A DNA stretch of 64,000 nt from the NCBI RefSeq assembly GCF_005924265.1, contig NZ_VCLB01000010.1, forward strand, positions 124,001-188,000. Direction: 5' to 3'. Of this stretch, positions 20,827-31,440 are shown in pieces. The DNA is from Martelella lutilitoris (GTDB lineage Bacteria > Pseudomonadota > Alphaproteobacteria > Rhizobiales > Rhizobiaceae). The notes beneath the pieces were generated by a model. The model was not told the DNA's origin and searched no databases. It saw only the letters and a list, made by a program, of their open reading frames with translations. Both the position numbers and the translations under genes were made by a program. Within the stretch, counting starts at the first letter, position 1; the number at the start of each line of letters is the position of its first letter.

Positions 20827-21977
20827 AACATCTTTCGAAACAGGCGCTCGCCGGAGCCTCACTTGTGTTCAAGGGCGAGGAAAACGATCCCGACAACATC
20901 GTGACGAAGGCGATTGCCGATCTTACCGCGACCGTCGAAGAGCGTTTTCAGAAGATGGAGACCAAGGCCGACACCTCGAAACTTGAGGATCGCCTGAAGG
21001 CGCTTGAGACGAAGGCCAATCGCCCTGGCGGTGACGACGGCGAGATTGAACCGACCGAAGAGCGCAAGGCTTTTGCCGTTTATCTGATGCGCGGCGATGC
21101 ACTGCCCGCCGAAGAGCGCAAGGCCCTTACGGTTTCATCCGATCCGTCCGGCGGCTATTTCGCGCCCGCCGAAATGTCGAGTGAGTTCATTCGCGATCTG
21201 GTTGAGTTCTCGCCCGTTCGCTCGGTCGCCTCGGTGCGCTCGACCGGCTCGCCGTCCGTGGTCTATCCCAAGCGCACAGGCATCACCAATGCCAAATGGA
21301 AGGGAGAGACCCAAAAGCAGGAAGAGTCCGGCGCGAGCTTTGGACAGGCCGAAGTAGCGGTTCACGAGATCAACACCTTTGTCGATATCTCGAACCAGCT
21401 TCTTGCCGACAGTGCCGGACAGGCAGAAGCGGAAGTTCGCGCCGCCCTTTCCGAAGACTTCGGCCAGAAAGAGGGCGTCGCCTTCGTCAACGGTTCCGGC
21501 GCGGGCATGCCCGAAGGTTTTATGACCAACCCGGACATTGCTTCTTTCGCCAACGGCCATGCGGCGAACCTCTCGCCAGATGCCCTGATCAAGCTTCTTT
21601 ATTCGCTGCCCGCGACCTACCGCAATCGCGGCTCGTGGTCGATGAACGGCACGACGCTTGGCATTGTCCGTACGCTCAAAGACGGCAACGGAAACTATCT
21701 TTGGCAGCCGTCCTATCAGGCCGGACAGCCGGAAACGGTTTTGGGCCGTCCAGTCATTGAAATGGTCGATATGCCCGATCTTGCGGCCAATGCCTGCCCG
21801 GTGATGTACGGCGACTTTTCGGCCTACCGCGTGCTCGACCGGCAAGGGCTTTCCATTCTGGTCAATCCCTACCTTCTCGCCACGTCGGGCCTCACCCGCA
21901 TCCACGCCACGCGCCGCGTCGGCGGTCGCGTGCTTCAGGCGGCACGCTTCAAAAAGCTCAAAATGGCAACCAACTAA
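20823..21977 (+). CDS. HK97-family major capsid protein
   Basis: 384 residues. The N-terminal ~90 residues are charged and coiled-coil-like (VEERFQKMETKADTSKLEDR), as expected for the delta scaffold domain removed by the protease. The HK97 fold follows, with SDPSGGYFAPAEMSSEFI at the start of the mature region and WQPSYQAGQPETVLGRPV near the end. It starts 4 bp inside the protease gene. Confidence 0.93.
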   Translation: MKHLSKQALAGASLVFKGEENDPDNIVTKAIADLTATVEERFQKMETKADTSKLEDRLKALETKANRPGGDDGEIEPTEERKAFAVYLMRGDALPAEERKALTVSSDPSGGYFAPAEMSSEFIRDLVEFSPVRSVASVRSTGSPSVVYPKRTGITNAKWKGETQKQEESGASFGQAEVAVHEINTFVDISNQLLADSAGQAEAEVRAALSEDFGQKEGVAFVNGSGAGMPEGFMTNPDIASFANGHAANLSPDALIKLLYSLPATYRNRGSWSMNGTTLGIVRTLKDGNGNYLWQPSYQAGQPETVLGRPVIEMVDMPDLAANACPVMYGDFSAYRVLDRQGLSILVNPYLLATSGLTRIHATRRVGGRVLQAARFKKLKMATN

Positions 21978-21988
21978 GGAGCAATCCC

Positions 21989-22369
21989 TTGCGCGATCTT
22001 GCAAACAATATCGGCGTGGCGGCAGCGCTTGAACCCGCCGTTCTGGCAGCAACCACGAACGGCGCGGCCATCGACCTTATCGGCTTCGGCAGTGCCGTTC
22101 TCGTCCTCAATACCGGAGCGATTGCCGGAGCGGGCAATTTCACGGCCAAGCTTCAGGAAAGCGACGACGGCGAGAACTTCAACGATGTCGATCCCTATCA
22201 CCTTGTCGGGGCCTTTCCCGACAAGCTTGCAGCGTCGGCCATCGTCAAAGTCGGCTATCGCGGCTTTCGCCGTCATGTGCGCATTGCCGTCACGAAGAAC
22301 GGCGGAACGTCGATTGCGATCAGCGCCGTTGTCATCAAGGGCAGCGCTGCCCAGCGTCCGGTGATCTGA
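21989..22369 (+). CDS. Phage structural protein, possible head decoration
   Basis: 126 residues, probably beta-rich (FTAKLQESDDGENFNDVD, VKVGYRGFRRHVRIAVT). The start is TTG at 21989, decided by AAGGAG 7 nt upstream. It directly follows the capsid gene, where decoration or head-completion proteins are common; the assignment is positional. Confidence 0.65.
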   Translation: MRDLANNIGVAAALEPAVLAATTNGAAIDLIGFGSAVLVLNTGAIAGAGNFTAKLQESDDGENFNDVDPYHLVGAFPDKLAASAIVKVGYRGFRRHVRIAVTKNGGTSIAISAVVIKGSAAQRPVI

Positions 22370-22370
22370 C

Positions 22371-22634
22371 ATGGCGCAGATCGACCCTCTCGCCGGTTAT
22401 GCCATGGCGTCCTATGCGATGGGCGAGCACCACCTTGCCCTTGTGCCCAGCGATACCGAAGACCTGCCTGTTCGCCCGCGCGCGATCTATTGCGCCGAAG
22501 ACGGCACGGCGGTCATCCGCGATGAAGACGGCGTTGATCTGGCCTATCCGATGACAGCCGGAACGGTGCTCGCCTTTCGCGGGGTTCGCCTCTTGGCGAC
22601 CGGCACCACGGGCACCTTTTACGGATGGTGGTGA
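22371..22634 (+). CDS. Small phage protein resembling spike-base / Rcc01079-type proteins
   Basis: 87 residues. The run PSDTEDLPVRPRAIYC, a central strand pair, and TAGTVLAFRGVRLLATGTTG at the end resemble the small spike-base proteins named after an R. capsulatus gene-transfer-agent protein. The match is by pattern only. It begins right after the previous stop. Confidence 0.5.
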   Translation: MAQIDPLAGYAMASYAMGEHHLALVPSDTEDLPVRPRAIYCAEDGTAVIRDEDGVDLAYPMTAGTVLAFRGVRLLATGTTGTFYGWW

Positions 22635-22638
22635 AGGC

Positions 22639-22986
22639 ATGCCGACGAAATCGCCGCGTGTATGCGGCTATTGCGGCCTTACGCACCTGAGCGGCGAACA
22701 ATGCAGTCTCGTTGCCGCGCGAAGCAAGGCCCGGAAGGCCCGATTTGACCGGAAACGGCCAAGCGCCCGGCAGCGGGGCTACACCCGCCAATGGGAAAGA
22801 GAAAGCAAAGCCTTCCTTGCTGACTATCCCGTTTGCGTCCGCTGCGGCGAGCCTTCCGAACTGGTCGATCACATCAAGGCCCACAAGGGCAATCAGCAGC
22901 TCTTTTGGGACCGCACCAACTGGCAACCCCTTTGCCACCATTGCCACAACAGCGCCAAGCAGTCCGAAGAGCGGCGCAAATCCTGA
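22639..22986 (+). CDS. HNH endonuclease
   Basis: 115 residues with a zinc-bound HNH domain: CVRC at 66-69, Asp77-His78, Asn94, then CHHCHN at 99-104. An extra CGYC pair lies at the N-terminus. HNH proteins next to terminases in HK97-type phages assist DNA cleavage during packaging. Here the gene lies between head and tail genes, well before the terminase genes. Confidence 0.88.
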   Translation: MPTKSPRVCGYCGLTHLSGEQCSLVAARSKARKARFDRKRPSARQRGYTRQWERESKAFLADYPVCVRCGEPSELVDHIKAHKGNQQLFWDRTNWQPLCHHCHNSAKQSEERRKS

Positions 22987-22995
22987 GAGGAAACC

Positions 22996-23487
22996 ATGGG
23001 CCTTTATGCAACGGCAGGTGCCAAACTCTATATCGGCAGCACCAAGAACCAGAAGAACGACGATTTCGTCGAGGCCGATTTCGATGCGGAGAACTGGACG
23101 GAGATCGCCAACCTCGAAAACCTCGGTTCGCTTGGCGATACCGCCGAAGCCGTGAACTTCAATCCTATCGGATCGAAGCGCCAGAAGACGCTGAAGGGCA
23201 CCCGATCAGCCGGGACGATGGAAGTTGTTTGCGGCATCGACAACGATGATGCGGGACAGGTGGCGGCCATTGCCGCCGAGAAGAGCGATCACGATTTTGC
23301 TTTCCGCCTCGTGCTCAACGACGCCCCGGCGACCGGCATCAAGCCGACCCCCTCCGAACGTATTTTCATCGCCAAGGTCATGAGCGCTTCGGAAGCCTTC
23401 GATGAAGCGAACAGCGTCATGAAGTTGAACATCTCTCTTGGCGTCAATTCCAATGTCGTACGCATTGCGGCCGCAACCGGAGACTGA
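22996..23487 (+). CDS. Major tail tube protein
   Basis: 163 residues, beta-rich, starting MGLYATAGAKLYIG. The central GTRSAGTMEVVCGIDNDDAG and the C-terminal strands match siphophage tail tube proteins that polymerise around the tape measure. An SD (GAGAGGAAACC) precedes the ATG. Confidence 0.75.
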   Translation: MGLYATAGAKLYIGSTKNQKNDDFVEADFDAENWTEIANLENLGSLGDTAEAVNFNPIGSKRQKTLKGTRSAGTMEVVCGIDNDDAGQVAAIAAEKSDHDFAFRLVLNDAPATGIKPTPSERIFIAKVMSASEAFDEANSVMKLNISLGVNSNVVRIAAATGD

Positions 23488-23548
23488 TTTTTCAACCACC
23501 GCGTAAATATTCGCTTACGCAGTTGATACTAGTCAAAGGAATCCCGTG

Positions 23549-23689
23549 ATGTGCGCACAAAGAGACGCTGCAAAGACCAAGATCGAACGGCTCATTGACG
23601 CGATGAATCGTCTTTCTGCGGTTTTGGAAAGCTCGCTCACCCAAGGCCAGAAAAGCACGGCTGACAGTTGCCCAACCAAGAAGGACTGA
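23549..23689 (+). CDS. Small phage ORF, unknown function
   Basis: 46 residues (MCAQRDAAKTKIERLIDAMN...), helical in its first two thirds. AAAGGA lies upstream of the ATG at 23549, and the stop is 4 bp before the next start. Two Cys residues but no known motif. Confidence 0.5.
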   Translation: MCAQRDAAKTKIERLIDAMNRLSAVLESSLTQGQKSTADSCPTKKD

Positions 23690-23693
23690 TGCG

Positions 23694-24002
23694 ATGACAG
23701 TCGTGACGCTCGATCAGATGAAGGCGCATCTGAATGTGACTTATGGTCGCGACGACGATCTGATTTCGAAGAAGATCGCCGCTGCTCAGAACCATATCGA
23801 GCGACTTCTCGGGTACCGGCTCGAAGAGAGCTATGGCGGCGAGGGACAGGAGCCGGTTCCGCCCGTGCTTGCTGAAGCAGTGATGCAGCTTGCCGCCCAT
23901 TGGTACGAAAACCGCGAAGCCGTCCTGATCGGCGTCACGGCGATGCCCATGCCTTTGGGCCTGCGCGAGATCATCCGCGAATACCGGGAATGGAGTTTCT
24001 GA
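23694..24002 (+). CDS. Head-tail connector protein (HK97 gp6-like)
   Basis: 102 residues. VTLDQMKAHLNVTYGRDDDL followed by KIAAAQNHIERLLG is the hallmark N-terminus of gp6/gp15-type adaptor proteins that bind under the portal. Helical throughout, and the stop is 1 bp before the gp10-like start. Confidence 0.87.
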   Translation: MTVVTLDQMKAHLNVTYGRDDDLISKKIAAAQNHIERLLGYRLEESYGGEGQEPVPPVLAEAVMQLAAHWYENREAVLIGVTAMPMPLGLREIIREYREWSF

Positions 24003-24003
24003 C

Positions 24004-24420
24004 ATGGCTGACGACGGCGGCATTTCCCGACTGAAAAAGCGCCTTAACGCGATCCCGAAAGACGTGCGCGAAGCAGTTGCTCCCGATCTTCTCAAATCCG
24101 GCAACGAACTGGCGGCGACGATGAAACAGCTTGCGCCGGAAGACAGCGGCGACCTGAAGGACAGCATTGCCGTCACGGGACCGGGCGAACAGACCCCGGC
24201 TTATTCCCAGCCGGGCGGTTCAAAGACCCTGCCGGAAAACGCCGTTGCCGTGACAGTCGGCAATGAAGAGGTGCGCTATCCGCACCTTGTCGAATACGGC
24301 ACGTCGAAGACTGAAGCCCAGCCGTATTTCTGGCCTTCGGTCCGGCTTCTCAAAAAGCGCATCACGAACCGCACAAAGCGCGCCGTTTCGAAAGCCGTGC
24401 GCAAACATTGGGGGAAGTGA
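24004..24420 (+). CDS. HK97 gp10-like tail-completion protein
   Basis: 138 residues of the HK97 gp10 family: an N-terminal helical part, then LAPEDSGDLKDSIAV and YPHLVEYGTSKTEAQPY, the family signature. It helps join the tail to the head. The stop overlaps the next start (ATGA). Confidence 0.87.
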   Translation: MADDGGISRLKKRLNAIPKDVREAVAPDLLKSGNELAATMKQLAPEDSGDLKDSIAVTGPGEQTPAYSQPGGSKTLPENAVAVTVGNEEVRYPHLVEYGTSKTEAQPYFWPSVRLLKKRITNRTKRAVSKAVRKHWGK

Positions 24421-24830
24421 TGAGCGCTGAACTTGCCCTTCAAAAAGCAATCAGGGACCGACTGACCACAAGCGGATCGGTGACCGCGCTCGTGCCGGAG
24501 GAAAACATCCTCGACCGTAATCAGCGCCCAGCGCCCGACCCTTCAATCATCATTGGCGAAGGCCAGACCTTCGATAATGGCGGCATCGCTCGCAACCGCC
24601 TGAGCATCTTTACCAATCTCCATGTCTGGAAGCGCGATGAGGCGCTGACCGGCGTCAAGCTGATTGCATCCGTCATTCGAACGGCATGCGCCATTCGTCG
24701 CCTTGTGCTGGAGTCGGGTTATCACTGTGTCGATTGCCGGGTGGCATCAACGCATTTCGTGCGCGATCCCGATGGCGAATTTTGCCACGGCATTGTCACG
24801 CTTGAAGCCCTTGTCGAGGTCGCGCCATGA
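24420..24830 (+). CDS. DUF3168 tail terminator-like protein
   Basis: 136 residues, starting MSAELALQKAIRDRL with a helical N-terminus and a beta-rich core, as in the DUF3168 / HK97 gp11 group that caps the tail tube. The ATG overlaps the previous TGA. A short ATGA-type overlap leads into the next gene. Confidence 0.82.
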   Translation: MSAELALQKAIRDRLTTSGSVTALVPEENILDRNQRPAPDPSIIIGEGQTFDNGGIARNRLSIFTNLHVWKRDEALTGVKLIASVIRTACAIRRLVLESGYHCVDCRVASTHFVRDPDGEFCHGIVTLEALVEVAP

Positions 24831-25156
24831 AAGCCGGACGCCTCGACCGTGAAATCAGACTTGAGCGCTATACCGAAACGCTGGACGAGTACGGTGCGCC
24901 GCGCTTCGCCTGGACCGAAATTGACACGGTTGCGGCGGAGCGGATTGAGGGCAGCACGACCGCGATGCTGAAGGACTTCGGCGCGAGCGACGAAACCGTC
25001 ATCGTGTTTCGCCTGCGTTTTCTCGACGGGCTGACAAATGCCGACCGGCTCATTCATGACGGCCTGATCTTCAAAATCAACCAAATCAAGGAAATTGGAC
25101 GCCGCAAGGGCCTCGAACTGCGCTGCATTTCGACCGGAAACGGGGTGACCGCATGA
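24827..25156 (+). CDS. Head-tail adaptor / head closure protein
   Basis: 109 residues, MKAGRLDREIRLERYTET, followed by AERIEGSTT and a beta-barrel-like end. This is the SPP1 gp16-like head-closure family that seals the portal after packaging. It overlaps both neighbours by 4 bp. Confidence 0.85.
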   Translation: MKAGRLDREIRLERYTETLDEYGAPRFAWTEIDTVAAERIEGSTTAMLKDFGASDETVIVFRLRFLDGLTNADRLIHDGLIFKINQIKEIGRRKGLELRCISTGNGVTA

Positions 25157-25569
25157 GCACGCGCGGGCGGAAGGCTGAACCCCGTGAACTGGATGACGCC
25201 CTGACGGTCGCGCCAGCCATGCCGGAGAGCCTGCCGGAAGATATGCGCGATGAATGGTCCGCGATTACTGACGATCTGGTCGAACGCCAGATTTTGAGCA
25301 AGGCCATGTTGGGCACGGTCGAAACCTACATTCTTGCTCGCTGGATGCAGCGCGAAGCGAAGAATGCAATCGCCCAGCACGGCGTTCTGATCGCGACGAA
25401 AGACGGCTTCTTCAAGCAAAACCCGGCGAGCACGGTTCTTGGACGCGCGCAACAGCAGATCACCCGCCTTTCGGCGGAACTTGGGCTGACACCCGCCTCA
25501 CGGGCACGCGACGGCATGGGGCCGGGAAAGGACGAAGATGATGGGCAGTCATCGCTTTTCAACATCTGA
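25153..25569 (+). CDS. Terminase small subunit (P27 family)
   Basis: 138 residues. MPESLPEDMRDEWSAITDDL and the helical centre with TVETYILARWMQREA match P27-type small terminases, which recognise the pac/cos site and load the large subunit. It overlaps the large-subunit start by 32 bp. Confidence 0.85.
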   Translation: MSTRGRKAEPRELDDALTVAPAMPESLPEDMRDEWSAITDDLVERQILSKAMLGTVETYILARWMQREAKNAIAQHGVLIATKDGFFKQNPASTVLGRAQQQITRLSAELGLTPASRARDGMGPGKDEDDGQSSLFNI

Positions 25570-27159
25570 CACTTACCCGAACTGGATTTATGACGGTTCC
25601 GACATTCCCGACCCCTTCGGCTATGGAGAACGCGCTGTTCAGTTTTTGCGCGCGCTTCGGCACCCGAAATCTCGCCTTCCGGGCGGCGCTTTCGACCTGA
25701 CGCCTTGGCAAGAAAGGATTGTCCGGCGCATCTATGGGCCTTGCCACGAAAACGGACGGCGCATCGTGCGCAATGTCGCGATGCTTCTGCCGCGCGGCAA
25801 TCGCAAAACCTCTCTTGGCGCGGCGCTCGGGCTTCTGCATACGATGGGACCTGAAGCCGTACCGGGCGGCGAGGCGATTTTTGCCGCGTCCGACCGCAAG
25901 CAGGCCCGCATTGCCTATGACGAATCCATCGGCATTGTCCGGGCCATCCCGCACGTCGAAAAGCGCCTGCGCCTGATCGACTCGAAGAACCGCCTGACGG
26001 TCTCCAAAACAGCAGCCTTCCTTGAGGCGATTTCCGCCGATGCCGGAACCCAGCACGGACGCACGCCCCTGTTTGCGCTCGTGGACGAACTGCACGCATG
26101 GAAGAAACGCGATCTTTGGGACGTGGTGCGCACGGGCCTGACGAAGGTGCCGGGTTCGCTTCTTATGGTGATTTCCACTGCCGGGCGCGGGCAGGAAAAC
26201 GTTGCCTATGATTTTTACGACTATGCCCGCAAGGTTGCGCGCGGCGAGGTCGATGATCCCGGCACCTTGCCGATCCTGTTTGAAACGCCGCGCGAGGCCG
26301 ACTGGACAGACGAAAATGTCTGGTACGCGGCCAATCCCGGCCTTGAGGACGGCTTTCCCGATATCGAAGGGCTGCGCCAGATGGCGCGCGAGGCGAAAGA
26401 GCGCCCCGGCGAGCGCGAAGCCTTCCGCCAGCTTCATCTGAATGTCTGGCTCGACCATTCATCGGATCCGTTCGTGGACATGCTTGTCTACGATCAGGGC
26501 GCGTTCCCCGTCGAGATCGATGATCTTGAAGAGTATCCTTGCTGGCTTGGCGTTGACCTATCTTCCAACAATGACCTGACCGCGATTGTCGCCGCATGGC
26601 AGCAGAGCGACGGGTATATCGTCCATCCGTGGTTCTTCTGCCCGGAAGACAATTTGCGCGGTCGGGCGGATCGGGACGGTGTTCCCTATCCCGAATGGTC
26701 CGAAGCCGGGCACATAACGGCAACGCCGGGAAACGTGGTCGATTACCGCGTTGTCGAAGATCAGATCAGAGAGCTTTGCGCCCGCTTCAATGTGCAGGAA
26801 GTCGCATTCGATCCGCACATGGCCCGCAACATCATGAACAACCTGCAGGAAGACGGCTTTCCCGCCGTCGAGATGCGGCAGGGCTGGGTGACCATGGCCC
26901 CGGCGGTGAAAGAGCTTGAGCGCGCCATTTTGGGCCGACGGCTGATCCATGGCGGTCACCCGGTCCTGCGCTGGAACTTTGAAAACATCGTGGTTCACGT
27001 CGATGCGGCAGGCAACAAGGCCTTTCACAAGGGCAAGAGCAAAGACCGGATCGACGGCGCGGTTGCCTGTGCCATGGCTGTTGGCCGGGCAGCGGCAGGG
27101 GAAAGCACCATGTCGATTTACGACAGCGACACCTTCGAAGAAGAAATGGGGTGGTTCTG

Positions 27160-27160
<1 letters not shown>
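25538..27160 (+). CDS. Terminase large subunit
   Basis: 540 residues, the DNA-packaging motor. The ATPase half has Walker A LLPRGNRKTS (about 83-92) and Walker B LFALVDE (about 178-184), with ISTAGRG as the coupling motif. The nuclease half begins at WLGVDLSSNNDLT and ends with KDRIDGAVACAMA, supplying acidic metal ligands. Full length for the HK97/P27-associated group. Its TGA overlaps the tape-measure ATG, so packaging and tail genes are fused in one operon. Confidence 0.94.
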
Positions 27161-29048
<1,888 letters not shown>

Positions 29049-29049
<1 letters not shown>

Positions 29050-29396
29050 TGGCCGACAAGTTCGAACCGCCCGTTATCCCTTCCATCGAAAGCGCCGTTT
29101 CGACTGAGGCCGTCACCTTGGAGTCGAATTTCGGAGACGGATATTCTCAACGCTCTGGAGCAGGGCTTAACGGCATCCGCCCGAAATGGCAGGCGGTTTG
29201 GTCGGCCCTGACAGTTTCTCAGGCCGATCAGATTGAGACCTTCTTTGTGTCCCGTCGCGGCTTCCATGCCTTCGAATGGCAATCTCCCCGCGACCGGGAA
29301 CCTCAGCTTTACCGCTGTAAGAAGTGGGACCGTGGCTTTGTCAGTCATGGCGTGGACAGCCTGCGCGCTGAAATCGAGAAGGTGTTTGACCTATGA
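29049..29396 (+). CDS. Minor tail protein M-like
   Basis: 115 residues; LESNFGDGYSQRSGAGLNG and FEWQSPRDREPQLYRCKKW are typical of lambda gpM-type minor tail proteins at the tail tip. The start overlaps the tape-measure stop (TAATG). It is the last recognisable tail gene: the L, K, I and J-type tip genes that normally follow are absent. Confidence 0.85.
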
Positions 29397-29752
29397 GCAT
29401 GCTTCAGCAGCAGCTTTGCACCTTTCTTCGGCAGTCCTTGGAGGGCGGGCCGAAAGGGCCGTTCCCTGAAGCCGGTCAACTGATCTGGCAGTGGTTTGCG
29501 GATTTGAGCCGTAGCCGAACATGGCACATGGCCGGGCCGAACCCGATCAGCCATTCGGAAATCGAAGCCTATGCGCGCCTGTCCGGGTGGGTGATCCGCG
29601 CCGATCACGTCGGTATTATCGCGGCTATGGATCAGGTGTTTTTGGCTTGTAGTTCATCTGGTGCCAATGCTTCGGCCCGAAACAAAGGGATGCAACCGGC
29701 GCGCAGCACCCGGCCGATGACGGCCACACTCTTCGACGCGATATTCGAGTGA
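29393..29752 (+). CDS. Phage protein with PNPISHSEIEAYARLSG motif, unknown function
   Basis: 119 residues. An N-terminal helix, a Trp-rich centre (IWQWFADLSRSRTW), then NPISHSEIEAYARLSGW and AAMDQVFL. From memory, similar proteins follow tail genes in alphaproteobacterial phages and may be tail assembly factors. Overlaps its neighbours by 4 bp on each side. Confidence 0.6.
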   Translation: MSMLQQQLCTFLRQSLEGGPKGPFPEAGQLIWQWFADLSRSRTWHMAGPNPISHSEIEAYARLSGWVIRADHVGIIAAMDQVFLACSSSGANASARNKGMQPARSTRPMTATLFDAIFE

Positions 29753-29757
29753 AGACA

Positions 29758-30897
29758 ATGAAGAGATTGACGCATCCCTCCGAAATTGGGTTATTCCAGC
29801 TGAAGGAATGGCTTGCATTTAGGTTCAAATATACAGGGCGAGCGCGCGCGGGGTACGCCGGGGAAGAACCTAAGAGAAGGCTCGTTGAAAAGAAGCGAAA
29901 GAGGCTCCTGAGCCACGACAAGCGGAAAGCCGCCGTTGGCAGATTGGCAACGATCTTGGACGGCTACTATCTATCTAAGTTCCAGTATGAAGCGTCATGC
30001 CGCCATGGTGTTCGCTCTGCCTTGTGTCTTCAAGGCCATGGCTGGGCTGACGCGGATGCAGAGGCGGCTTTGCTTGTCGAAGAGGCCCTAAAAACACTTG
30101 GCGCAAAGCGGCCTCTGTGGGAGGAGGGCCAGAAGTACTACTCTGTCAGCAAGGACTATTGCGCGCGTTGTGGCGGTTCGATGGACGGAGCGCACGGAAG
30201 GTTTTGTTCCGTCGAGTGCGCACGGGCGACTTTGAATGATAGAGCAGGTTCAGACAAACGCCACCAAGACCGTGTTATTGTCGCGGCACAACGCATGATC
30301 ACGAGGCACAATCACGCGCCTATTGAGTGCGCGCAATGCGGCAAGACCTTTCATCCGCTGCATGCGAAGGTGAGGTTTTGTTCGGCGGCTTGCCTCGGGG
30401 CCTCAGTCAGAATTCACCACGAAAAGCCTTGCGCTGTATGCGGTTCTGTTTTCCAACCCCGCTATCAAGGCCATAGATGCTGCTCAATGGAGTGCAGCGG
30501 AAAACTGAGTTCAATGGTGCGAGCGGAAAAGCTCGCTGATTTGAACCGACACTGCAAAGAATGCGGAACAGAGTTCACGCCGAAAGTCGAAACGGCGATC
30601 TACTGTTCTGAGGTATGCCGAAAAAAGGCGGGTATCAAACGTGACGCTGAGAAAAGGCAGGCTTCGGCGAAGGAGCCGTTCTTTCAGGTTCGTACGTGCC
30701 AGATGTGCAACATCGAATTCACGGCAACAAACCCGAGAGCCATACATTGTTCCAGCACTTGCAAGACCCGTGCCTACAAGATGCGGCAGAGAGCGAGGAA
30801 GAAGGCGCTGGCCGATCCGAATATTGTCAGACTGCCGGCTCCCGAGTTGGGTTCAATGACGAAAGAAGTATTCGATAGCTTGTTTATGTTATCTTGA
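29758..30897 (+). CDS. Protein with five tandem zinc-finger modules
   Basis: 379 residues. The N-terminal 130 are basic and without a known motif. The rest is five copies of C-x2-C-x11/13-C-S-x2-C; the Cys positions, counted from the ATG, are about 135-154, 191-212, 225-246, 266-287 and 314-335. Spacers are Lys/Arg-rich, and the four C-terminal modules keep exactly 13 residues between the Cys pairs. Each looks like a treble-clef or ribbon zinc finger, suggesting nucleic-acid or protein binding. A GTG at 29749 is an alternative start. Lower GC than the structural genes; it replaces the missing tail-tip genes. Function unknown. Confidence 0.75.
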   Translation: MKRLTHPSEIGLFQLKEWLAFRFKYTGRARAGYAGEEPKRRLVEKKRKRLLSHDKRKAAVGRLATILDGYYLSKFQYEASCRHGVRSALCLQGHGWADADAEAALLVEEALKTLGAKRPLWEEGQKYYSVSKDYCARCGGSMDGAHGRFCSVECARATLNDRAGSDKRHQDRVIVAAQRMITRHNHAPIECAQCGKTFHPLHAKVRFCSAACLGASVRIHHEKPCAVCGSVFQPRYQGHRCCSMECSGKLSSMVRAEKLADLNRHCKECGTEFTPKVETAIYCSEVCRKKAGIKRDAEKRQASAKEPFFQVRTCQMCNIEFTATNPRAIHCSSTCKTRAYKMRQRARKKALADPNIVRLPAPELGSMTKEVFDSLFMLS

Positions 30898-30917
30898 TAT
30901 ACGTTAAAATAGTAATA

Positions 30918-31400
30918 TTAGAATTTAGGGTTCTTCTTCATTATTTTCCAAGCTATAGGATGTATTTGATAAGGCCAGTCTAGCACGGAGTGCTGTCCGT
31001 AAGCTTTAATAATTATTCCCCTTTCTACAAGAGGGGCAATTTTCTCATCTATAACTCTGGCTGTGAAGGCTCGCTCGTTTCGCTCTAGGAAATACTTAAG
31101 GATATATCTTTCGTCATCCGATAAATCTGAAATCTCTTGAGAGAAAAATGATTTTAGGCGCCGATTTGCTATAGCGTTTCTAACCAACATAAACACAAAA
31201 ACAAATAACTGCGCAATCACTATAGAAAAGGAAAATGCGGAGATTACGAAGAGTATGTTATTGACCCAAGTTGGTAAAACTGGGGCGAAGGGTATACCGA
31301 TTTCGGGCGCGACTAAGACCAACGATGATCCTATTAGGGCCGCAAGTGCAATAGGCCACCCGACGCTCATTGCGGTAACAAAGTCTTTAAGGGATGGCAT
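30918..31400 (-). CDS. SieB-like superinfection exclusion protein
   Basis: 160 residues. Two N-terminal membrane segments (about 13-35 and 45-75) are followed by a cytosolic part with SDDERYILKYFLE, LVERGIII and YQIHPIAWKIMKKNP, the pattern of the SieB superinfection-exclusion family. Such proteins sit in the inner membrane and abort infection by competing phages. The gene is AT-rich compared with its surroundings and reads against the structural genes. Family assignment is by pattern recognition. Confidence 0.68.
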   Translation of the reverse strand: MPSLKDFVTAMSVGWPIALAALIGSSLVLVAPEIGIPFAPVLPTWVNNILFVISAFSFSIVIAQLFVFVFMLVRNAIANRRLKSFFSQEISDLSDDERYILKYFLERNERAFTARVIDEKIAPLVERGIIIKAYGQHSVLDWPYQIHPIAWKIMKKNPKF

Positions 31401-31440
31401 CTCTATTATCCTTAGCGCGCTATTCGTGTATTAAGGATTT

